NCBI GenBank assembly: GCA_018883265.1
Contig: VEQK01000001.1
Coordinates: forward strand, 1-64,000
Source of the DNA: Rhodocyclaceae bacterium
Lineage (GTDB): Bacteria > Pseudomonadota > Gammaproteobacteria > Burkholderiales > Rhodocyclaceae
Reading direction: 5' to 3'
DNA length: 64,000 nt
Numbering within the stretch: position 1 is the first letter of the stretch; each line of letters starts with the position of its first letter. Under the pieces are notes generated by a model. It was given only the letters and a program-made list of their open reading frames with translations. It was not told where the DNA came from and did no database searches. The position numbers were made by a program, and so were the translations under genes. This document shows positions 51,487 to 58,661 of this stretch, one piece after another.

Positions 51487-54213
51487 ATGAAAATTTCGCG
51501 ACGTGAGTTTTTAAAGACGACAACCGCAGCTGGTGTCGCTTTGGTCTTTTCCAGGGTTTCTGTGGGTATGACGGGTGATGGGGTTAATACGGGTTCACAG
51601 CCTCCGGGATGGGCTGGGGATCCCGGGGAGGCAAAGTTCCGCTTTGATGGTCTGGCAAAGGTGACAGGTCAGAAGATCTATGCGCGTGATTTCAGGGCGC
51701 TGGATATGGAGGGTTGGCCTGCTCGCGAAACCTATGTCTTCATAGTGAGATCCAATTTTGTTGATGTCCAGTTTATGGGTGTCGACCTGACCATATTGCC
51801 CGGCGATTTAAAGCCGTTGAAAGTGATTACAGCGGAAGACCTTAAACGGGATGGGTTTGGAGCTGCAACGCGAGAGTTTCCTGAGGGCCGTTATCTCGTG
51901 CCCAAGGGTGATGCGCCCGATTATCTCGGACAGCCCGTTGCTATCCTGCTGTTTGGCGATCGTCGCGCCATGATGCACGCAAGATCCCTACTTATGGCTA
52001 ATCCCTACGTAGTTAAAAGAGGGCGGGGTGTCAAGGTTCCTGAGACTTTTGCTTATGCACCACAGTCCAACATTATCAAGGTTGTCGAGAATCGCCCTTA
52101 TCCAATGAGTGACAAGGTTGTTTTCTCTCAGATGCAAGGTGGACCGGCAAATCCGGAGGGAACCGGAGAGCGTAATGCCGAGGCTAAGAAGTACCGGCAA
52201 TGGATTGCCCAGAAACTTGATAGTGAGGCAGATTGGAAGGTCTATAAGCGGCGTTACAGTACACAGATGACGGACCCGATGTTCATGGAGCCTGAATCAG
52301 GTTTGGCGTGGTACGAGCCCCAAAAAAAGACCTTACATATGGTGCTCGGAACACAATCCCCGGAAACGGATGCGGTAAATAGTGCCGAGATTTTTTCAGC
52401 AAAGGGTTGTAAATACGGGCTGAATAAGATCGACTTCACATCCTGCCAACTTGGCGGTGGCTTTGGCGGAAGAGATTCCTCTATCTTCTGTCTCTACCTG
52501 GCGATCGCTGCGGCGTATGCAGACGGCCCTGTCCGAATTCTGTTTGATCGGTTTGAACAGTTCCAGTCAGGGCTGAAGCGACATCCATCAGAGATCGATC
52601 TGGCGATAGCAACCTCGCCTGATGGAACATTTCAGGCGATTCGGAATTGCGTGGCGTTTAACGCGGGAGGCAGAAAAAATATCAGCATTTACTTGGCTGA
52701 AGTCGCCGCCATTTCTGCAACCAGCGTCTATGGTTTTCCGCTGGTAGATATCAACACACGCGCATTGCGCTCCCCATCGGTTGTAGCTGGTTCCGTCCGC
52801 GGCTTTGGAGTCCCTCAAGCTGTTTTCGGAGTGGAATGCATGGTGGATGAAATTGCAGATTCGCTGAAGATAGATCCGATAGTACTTCGCCGGAAGAATA
52901 TTCTCCAGCCGAATTCGGCGATTAGTACGGGTGCGAAAGTTGCCCCGCCGGGTCTTGATGAAATGTGTCAACTCGCCATGAAACATCCTATCTGGAAACG
53001 GCGCCGTGCCTTTACAGAAACCAGAGCGGCTGGTCAATCGAAGTTACATGGTGTAGGTTTTGCCGTAACCATGAAAAACTATGGCACGGGGAGTGACCCC
53101 GTCTTTGCCGGGGTTAGCATCTCAAGAGAGGGGCTGTTAACGGTAACAACCCATGCCGTTGAAATGGGCACAGGCATTGATACAACGCTTGCGACATCCA
53201 CAGCCAAGTTGTTGGGCAACAATGCTAACAAGCTTGTTCTAGGCGAGATCGATGTCTTTAACCAGTTGAAACTGAAAGAATCTCGCGGCCAGGATGTGAC
53301 TGACCCTTACTGGACGCCGATTGTTTTCAGTTCAACCAAGGCGGCGATGACCTCATCAAGAACAGTGTTTGGCGTAGAGCAGTCCAGCAAAATTCTATTT
53401 GATCTGGCGGTTCTTCCTGCGGCGAAGTTAATCTGGGGCTCAAACGCTAAGACGCTCGGTGCTAACGATGTGCTCTGGAAAGATGGATCGCTTACAGCCG
53501 AAGGTTTCAGAGATCTTTCGCTTCCCGAATTAGCCGCAAAAATTTACGACACCGATGCGATCACATCTGTGATCAATCACGCTTTTTATCGGGGTGGATG
53601 GGCAGAGGCTGATTACACGGTTTCAGGAAAAACCTTCCGTTATCCAATCGATGCGCTGGGCGTTAAACAGGCTTCAGCTAAGACTCACACGATCATTGAG
53701 AGAAAAAACCTTAAGTCGTACACCACAGAGGCTTTATGGGCGAGAGAAGGCCAGACAATGAGCGCTGCGGCATTTCTGGTTGCTGTGGAGGTGGATACCG
53801 CTACCGGAAAAGTTCAGGTCACAGATGGGGTGCATTACATTGCGCCCGGGAGAGTCCTTCAGAGAGCATTGGTAGAAGGGCAAATGGATGGTGGCTATGC
53901 AGAAGGTCTGGGTTATGCGTTACTGGAACACCTACCCGTCAATGACACAGGACCCTCTAACGGGTTCTGGAACCTGGGGCAGTATCAGGTGCCATTGGCT
54001 GAAGATTGCGCCATCGGTCGAATTGAGAAAGTGATTTTGCCTGCGGAAAGCGCTAATAGTCCGGCCCGTGGTATTGCTGAAGCAGTCTCTTGTCCGATTG
54101 CGCCTGCAATTGTGAATGCTGTATCAAATGCGGTCGGTTTCAGATTCAGAGATCTGCCGATAACGCCTCAAAAAGTTCTGGCGGCTCTGTCAGATGCCGA
54201 GGTGGTCCAATGA
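51487..54213 (+). CDS. Molybdopterin-binding large subunit, module 2
   Basis: A 908-residue protein of the same superfamily but a different subgroup. The Tat signal is classic (SRREFLKTTTAAGVALVF). Cofactor blocks include SCQLGGGFGGRDSSIF, VEMGTGIDTTLATSTAKLL and GSVRGFGVPQA. The catalytic Glu is most likely in GIAEAVSCPIAPAIVNA near the C-terminus. It is ~170 residues longer than module 1, mainly through extra loops in the first half. It probably pairs with the second 2Fe-2S subunit encoded just downstream, whose ATG overlaps this stop (ATGA). Its substrate specificity must differ from that of module 1. Confidence 0.9.
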   Translation: MKISRREFLKTTTAAGVALVFSRVSVGMTGDGVNTGSQPPGWAGDPGEAKFRFDGLAKVTGQKIYARDFRALDMEGWPARETYVFIVRSNFVDVQFMGVDLTILPGDLKPLKVITAEDLKRDGFGAATREFPEGRYLVPKGDAPDYLGQPVAILLFGDRRAMMHARSLLMANPYVVKRGRGVKVPETFAYAPQSNIIKVVENRPYPMSDKVVFSQMQGGPANPEGTGERNAEAKKYRQWIAQKLDSEADWKVYKRRYSTQMTDPMFMEPESGLAWYEPQKKTLHMVLGTQSPETDAVNSAEIFSAKGCKYGLNKIDFTSCQLGGGFGGRDSSIFCLYLAIAAAYADGPVRILFDRFEQFQSGLKRHPSEIDLAIATSPDGTFQAIRNCVAFNAGGRKNISIYLAEVAAISATSVYGFPLVDINTRALRSPSVVAGSVRGFGVPQAVFGVECMVDEIADSLKIDPIVLRRKNILQPNSAISTGAKVAPPGLDEMCQLAMKHPIWKRRRAFTETRAAGQSKLHGVGFAVTMKNYGTGSDPVFAGVSISREGLLTVTTHAVEMGTGIDTTLATSTAKLLGNNANKLVLGEIDVFNQLKLKESRGQDVTDPYWTPIVFSSTKAAMTSSRTVFGVEQSSKILFDLAVLPAAKLIWGSNAKTLGANDVLWKDGSLTAEGFRDLSLPELAAKIYDTDAITSVINHAFYRGGWAEADYTVSGKTFRYPIDALGVKQASAKTHTIIERKNLKSYTTEALWAREGQTMSAAAFLVAVEVDTATGKVQVTDGVHYIAPGRVLQRALVEGQMDGGYAEGLGYALLEHLPVNDTGPSNGFWNLGQYQVPLAEDCAIGRIEKVILPAESANSPARGIAEAVSCPIAPAIVNAVSNAVGFRFRDLPITPQKVLAALSDAEVVQ

Positions 54214-54752
54214 AAAAAATCAATGTGGAGTTTGTTTTGAATGGCGAACATGTTCGCCTCTCGCAGACGGATCCTGAACAGACCCTGAATGATTATCTAC
54301 GGGATGAAATTGGTAAAACAGGCACAAAGTTGTGTTGCGGGATAGGAGTCTGTCGTGCATGTACGGTCGCTATTCAGGAGAAGTCCCAGTCAACACCCGA
54401 ACCCATCCGCTCTTGTGTCACGCCTTTGAGTGCCATCAACGGCAAAGAAGTCGTAACGGTTGAGGGGCTTGCTAAAGGGGACACGCTACACCCGCTGCAA
54501 AAAGCTTTTCTTGAAAACTTTTCGTTTCAGTGTGGCTATTCAACCCCCGGTTTTCTGATGGCATCGTATTGCCTGATTGAGAAACTACGCAGCAACCCGA
54601 TCCCCCGCGCCCAAATAGATGCGGCAATACAGGATGCTGTCGGACAGCATATCTGTCGGTGCACGGGTTATGTACGATATTACAAGGCCATAAAACAGGT
54701 CATACTTGAAACCCCCGGTTTAATCGTGGGCAATGGAGCCCGATCGATCTAA
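54210..54752 (+). CDS. (2Fe-2S)-binding small subunit, module 2, with a Cys-to-Ser change in cluster 2
   Basis: The listed ORF starts at 54090, but the real start is the ATG at 54210 that overlaps the upstream stop, giving 180 residues. The first cluster has Cys43, 48, 51 and 69 (CCGIGVCRACTV ... RSCV), all present. The helical cluster has Cys108, Cys149 and Cys151. The residue expected as the fourth ligand is Ser111: QCGYSTPGF instead of the usual QCGxCTPG. Either Ser ligates the cluster or the cluster is labile. The rest of the fold is normal for the family, with an extra ~20 residues at the C-terminus. Confidence 0.9.
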   Translation: MKKINVEFVLNGEHVRLSQTDPEQTLNDYLRDEIGKTGTKLCCGIGVCRACTVAIQEKSQSTPEPIRSCVTPLSAINGKEVVTVEGLAKGDTLHPLQKAFLENFSFQCGYSTPGFLMASYCLIEKLRSNPIPRAQIDAAIQDAVGQHICRCTGYVRYYKAIKQVILETPGLIVGNGARSI

Positions 54753-54880
54753 GATCAAACTATAGATGGGTTGTATGCCATAACCATCTGATTAATCTGG
54801 GCACAAACCTCAAGTCGGGATCCTGTGGTTTACTGGTACTGGGTAAGAATTGCCCAGCGCACACCGGTGCCAATTGTGAA

Positions 54881-54896
54881 TGTCAGTATTTGTCAG
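54881..54896 (+). promoter_or_regulatory. TGTCAG-TATT-TGTCAG direct repeat, site C
   Basis: Identical over 16 bases to site A at 44985. A -10-like TATCAT begins 38 bases after the site start, exactly as at site A, and the apyrase ATG is 63 bases from the end of the site. A short leader of ~30 bases is predicted here. This is the best-placed copy of the three. Confidence 0.75.
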
Positions 54897-54958
54897 AATG
54901 TTTCAATGGTTTAATTGTTATCATGCAAAAAATTTTATAAAACTTCTGGACAGTCAAC

Positions 54959-56479
54959 ATGAAACACGCCTTTACTGTACTCAAGTCGACCTTTTGCTTG
55001 GCCATCAGTGCTTCCCTCATCGCCTGTGGTTCGGGAAGCAGTTCAAATACGACGGCTGCACCGGGGAATAATGGTGGGCTTGATTGTTTTGCAGATGGCG
55101 CTACGGTTGCAAACACGACAGAAGGTAGCGGTATCGCCCTGTTCTTCAACGCCATCATCTATCCAAGCAATACCAATACAGGTACGCCATGGACATTTTT
55201 GTTGCCCGCGGCTTTGGATTTAAAGGGCACGCCAAACTACAACTACACCACTTGTGCTGCCAAATACGACACCATCATTAACACGGTGATCGCACAAGAT
55301 CGCAACAGGAACGGAACGTTTAATGAGGGTAGCAATGATACCTATGCAGCGCTCAGATCTGCCGTCGCGACAAGCACCGCACCTTTTGTTGGTTTAGATA
55401 CTTTTTATTGGGCAGCAGATAACCTTGGGTTGTCTGGCAATACAACGAGCCTGACAGCGTCAGCATTCAAGTCAGCGCTTGACACAAAATGTGCCGGCAC
55501 AGTGGGAGGCCTCAATGATAATTTAAATACAACGGGGGTATGCCCTAATGGCACGTATATGCACAACTTCCTTTGGCGAAAGGATGGCCTGTTTACTAAC
55601 AACGGCAATGCCAACTTTGTGGGTGTCCAACCTTCTGGCGGCAACCCCGGCTTGACGTGGACCCGTGGCTACCTGTTAAAGGCGTATTCGAACAGGCCAA
55701 GCGTTGAGCCTGGCGTCTGGACAGCTGTTTTTGATGCGGGCAGTAGTGGCACGCGCGTCTCTTTGTACCATGTGACACCTGGCCCCAAAGCAGTCGTAAC
55801 GCTCCAGGGCAAAACCATCAGTTATAAGAAGGGAGACAGTGGTATTAATGACTTCATGGCCGGTAACGGTTGGATTGACCCCAATAGTTTTACCAATAAG
55901 GTCGTGCCCCCAGGTTGTTCCGGCACGACGAACCTGGGTCAGGATCAAGTGGGTCCTTGCGTGCTTCAGCCGCTTCTCGATGACGTCACAAACCTATTGG
56001 GGGTAGATGTGCCAACTGCTCAAGTCAAGGTTGAGTTGTTTGCCACGGCGGGTATGCGCACCGAAGAAATTAAGAACGGCGGCGCTTTCACAAGTGCAGA
56101 GATCGCAAATTTCTATTCAAAGATGAAACAGTATGTAAGTTCGACACCAATTGGCGATGGTGTCGTGTATAGCAATGTGGGACAGTTCAAGACTATTAAT
56201 GGCAACAGCGAAGAGGGTGTCTGGAGCTGGATTAACCTGAACGATGTGTATTACGACACGTTTTCCACCTACGGATCGTGCGGCAATAATCAGATCGGTG
56301 ATTTTGAGGTCGGTGGTTCTTCGATGCAGGTGGCTTTCCCGACCAATGCTGTAGCCAGTGATGCAGCGAACATCTACAACGTCAATATTAATGGGTGTTC
56401 AATAAACGTATACAGCAAAACCTTCCTGGGCCTGGGTGGGGATGATGCGCGCAAGTTTATGCGGGCTTACAAATATTGA
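54959..56479 (+). CDS. Circularly permuted GDA1/CD39-family apyrase, exported lipoprotein
   Basis: A 506-residue protein with a lipoprotein signal ending at Cys23 (SLIACGSGSSSNTT). The apyrase motifs are all there but in rotated order. Residues ~40-245 correspond to the usual C-terminal part, ending in TWTRGYLLKAY. After a ~10-residue linker come ACR1 (DAGSSGTR, 259), ACR2-like TAGMR (363), ACR3 (EEGVWSWINLN, 418) and ACR4 (EVGGSS, 450). The protein stops right after GLGGDDARKFMR. In the neighbouring 402-residue paralogue the order is ACR1...DDARK, then the C-terminal part. The family hydrolyses nucleoside di- and triphosphates. It follows site C. Catalysis is inferred from intact motifs. Confidence 0.88.
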   Translation: MKHAFTVLKSTFCLAISASLIACGSGSSSNTTAAPGNNGGLDCFADGATVANTTEGSGIALFFNAIIYPSNTNTGTPWTFLLPAALDLKGTPNYNYTTCAAKYDTIINTVIAQDRNRNGTFNEGSNDTYAALRSAVATSTAPFVGLDTFYWAADNLGLSGNTTSLTASAFKSALDTKCAGTVGGLNDNLNTTGVCPNGTYMHNFLWRKDGLFTNNGNANFVGVQPSGGNPGLTWTRGYLLKAYSNRPSVEPGVWTAVFDAGSSGTRVSLYHVTPGPKAVVTLQGKTISYKKGDSGINDFMAGNGWIDPNSFTNKVVPPGCSGTTNLGQDQVGPCVLQPLLDDVTNLLGVDVPTAQVKVELFATAGMRTEEIKNGGAFTSAEIANFYSKMKQYVSSTPIGDGVVYSNVGQFKTINGNSEEGVWSWINLNDVYYDTFSTYGSCGNNQIGDFEVGGSSMQVAFPTNAVASDAANIYNVNINGCSINVYSKTFLGLGGDDARKFMRAYKY

Positions 56480-56714
56480 TGCAGGGCATTTAAAAAGAAA
56501 CAACCATGCCGAACAATAATTTTTTACAGCGAAAGGTGTTGTTAGCGGTTTAAAAGCGTCCAGGACGATCAACGCCAAATAACCGCTGCGGAAACTCGCC
56601 GATGTCCTCGACTGGATGAGAGCAAAGGCACCTATGTTGCCACGCTGTCGTCAGGATTAGCATATACTTAAAAGGGTAGCCGTACATTAATTTCATCCCA
56701 ATTTGAATATTTCT

Positions 56715-58091
56715 ATGATCAAACAGCTTATCTCAATCAATGCTTTCATACGGAACTACGCGCGCTATGATCTCAAACGAGAATTGCATGCTTGGCTGGT
56801 GATCGGCCGTTACTATCTACCGTTGATTATTGTATCTACGGTCTTGATTGGCATCGTCGTATTCCTTATCAAGCCGTTTCCTGATCATAAAACCCACCTA
56901 GCCATAGGTCAGTCAGGCGGACTCGCCGATCAGACTGGAAGGGAGTTCGCTGCTTATTTTCGCCAGCATGGTCTTAATCTAAACATCCAAAACATGGCAG
57001 GTCTTGAGTCTGGATTGCAACAACTAGAGTCAGATAGTTCTCAAATAAATGCAAGTTTTGTCACATCAGGTACCGCCACCAGAGAGAACTATCCAGATCT
57101 AGTCTCACTAGGCAGTGTACAGATTGCCCCGCTATGGCTTTTCTATCGTGGCAACAAGATCGTCACAAACGACCCGTTTGCCTTTTATAAGGACAAATTG
57201 ATTAGTATAGGCGCTCAGGGAACTGTTACAAACAAACTCTTCCAGCGCCTAATGGAGACCAACAATCCGGGTACGGGGCTACGGAATAATTTTCTGCAAC
57301 TACCTCATGCAGAAGCAGCTGAACAGCTTCGTGCCGGAAAAATTGATGCAATGTTTATTGTTGATGGGTTCAACTCAACAATTGTTCAATCCTTAATTAA
57401 CGATTCATCTATTCGTGTGATGGATTTCCCTCTCTCTGACGCATATGTCAAAAAATTCCCATTTCTACAAAAGCTAGTTATTCCTCAAGCCTCATTCAAG
57501 ATAGACGAGGAGCGGCCTCATGCAGATATAAGATTGCTAGGGTCAAGCGTTAATTTGCTAGTTGAAAATAATTTACATCCCGCCATACAATGGGGGTTTT
57601 TGCTCGCAGCCAAGGATGTGAATCTTAAAACACAAGATTTTTTCTCAGGCTCTTCTGTTTATCCAAAATACCAAGATAAATCCTTCCCGCTAAGTGATAT
57701 TGCTGACCGTTTTTACACAACAGGCACGCCCGCTCTGTTCAATTATCTACCCCTTTGGTTAGCTGCACTAATTGAGAACATTTGGGTAGAGCTCGTCACA
57801 TTCTTTCTCATTGTCCTGCCACTAATAAACAAGTTAATAGGCTTTAGAACATTTACCTCCAAGAGGATGTTGGCCAGACTATTCTGGGAATTACGTTATC
57901 TTGAGGATGAAGCTAAAAATTGCAAATCGAAACACGAACTTGAAGATGTTATTTCGCGCTTGAGAAAACTAGAAGAGACCGCTGCTGAGACATGGATTGA
58001 AGACCACGATTTGCGATTTTACTTTAATCTTTCTCGGGGGGTTGATACCAGCATAAAAAGTGTAGAGAAACAAATCGCAGCTTTACAATAG
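56715..58091 (+). CDS. Membrane-tethered TAXI-family solute-binding-like protein (copy 3)
   Basis: The track uses a TTG at 56703; the ATG at 56715 is preferred and gives 458 residues. The architecture is the same as in copies 1 and 2: a cytoplasmic start, a membrane helix (~33-55, IIVSTVLIGIVVFLIKPF), a periplasmic binding fold, a second helix near residue 360 (LVTFFLIVLPLINKL) and a cytoplasmic tail. Shared blocks are INASFVTSGTAT, LVSLGSVQIAPLWLFYRGN and SFPLSDIADRFYTTG. Codon and base use are more AT-rich than in the other two copies. It is followed by a small basic protein 20 bases later and then by the second apyrase gene, so the three may act together. Confidence 0.83.
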   Translation: MIKQLISINAFIRNYARYDLKRELHAWLVIGRYYLPLIIVSTVLIGIVVFLIKPFPDHKTHLAIGQSGGLADQTGREFAAYFRQHGLNLNIQNMAGLESGLQQLESDSSQINASFVTSGTATRENYPDLVSLGSVQIAPLWLFYRGNKIVTNDPFAFYKDKLISIGAQGTVTNKLFQRLMETNNPGTGLRNNFLQLPHAEAAEQLRAGKIDAMFIVDGFNSTIVQSLINDSSIRVMDFPLSDAYVKKFPFLQKLVIPQASFKIDEERPHADIRLLGSSVNLLVENNLHPAIQWGFLLAAKDVNLKTQDFFSGSSVYPKYQDKSFPLSDIADRFYTTGTPALFNYLPLWLAALIENIWVELVTFFLIVLPLINKLIGFRTFTSKRMLARLFWELRYLEDEAKNCKSKHELEDVISRLRKLEETAAETWIEDHDLRFYFNLSRGVDTSIKSVEKQIAALQ

Positions 58092-58111
58092 TAAAACTTT
58101 AGGAGACACAC

Positions 58112-58597
58112 ATGAAAAAAACGCCTTTAAAAGCCAGAGAGAATGCACAAACATCAGCACTGCAGACTCATCAAGCGGATATTGCCAGCAAGATTGCGGC
58201 TGCCGTTACTGGTGCAGTATCGAAAAATTCAAAATTAACTGGATCCCCGAAGACTAGTGACGGGATCACTGTCAACATTCACGTGGGCGATATCTATTTA
58301 ATTGGTTTTGATGAAGCCATAGATGCCGAAGAGTGGGGGATGCGTGAAACGAATACTGAAATTATTGGAGGCACCGCCAAGGGAAAAAAATCGACACGTT
58401 CATCCAATGACGATGCATCGGCTGATAGGAACAAAGTCATTGAGCGACGAATCGACTTTAGCAAAGGTGGTGTAAAGCTTGTCGCCACGGAGAATTCAAA
58501 GCCTGCGGCAAAAAGGCAGCCTGCAAATGTTGCAACGAAACTACGTTCCGCCGTGAAAAAACGGGCTACTAAGAAACGCCCCACGGCCAAAAAATAG
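58112..58597 (+). CDS. Basic-tailed protein of unknown function
   Basis: A 161-residue protein behind a good GGAG ribosome binding site, 20 bases after the TAXI-like stop. The middle carries one compact beta-rich segment (GITVNIHVGDIYLIGFDEAIDAEEWGM). The ends are Lys/Ala/Arg-rich and low complexity; the tail (KLRSAVKKRATKKRPTAKK) looks like a nucleic-acid or polyphosphate-binding tail. No signal peptide. No family recognised. It lies between the third TAXI-like gene and the second apyrase on the same strand. Confidence 0.65.
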   Translation: MKKTPLKARENAQTSALQTHQADIASKIAAAVTGAVSKNSKLTGSPKTSDGITVNIHVGDIYLIGFDEAIDAEEWGMRETNTEIIGGTAKGKKSTRSSNDDASADRNKVIERRIDFSKGGVKLVATENSKPAAKRQPANVATKLRSAVKKRATKKRPTAKK

Positions 58598-58661
58598 AAA
58601 TAGAGCTAATTTTTGCAGACTCTACACCACTTATACTAGATTTGCGTATCTTGGGTAACGC

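Noticed and set aside
54090-54209. N-terminal extension of the module 2 Fe-S subunit
   Set aside because: It overlaps the end of the large-subunit gene; the ATG at 54210 in the ATGA overlap gives the normal family start.
44985-54896. Calling the TGTCAG repeats true PhoB boxes
   Set aside because: The half-site fits but the period is 10 bases, not the 11 of the known Pho box, and the distance to the -10 is longer than in classical PhoB promoters. Kept as an unassigned OmpR/PhoB-like site.
54959-56479. The apyrase domain order as a frameshift, fusion of two genes or pseudogene
   Set aside because: The frame is open throughout, has a lipoprotein signal, keeps every nucleotide-binding motif, and the breakpoints coincide with a loop of the paralogue. 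No leftover canonical C-terminal part follows the stop.
56480-56714. Possible gene remnant between the permuted apyrase and the third TAXI-like gene
   Set aside because: Short open stretches exist but none has a start with a ribosome binding site or a recognisable family; nothing could be supported.
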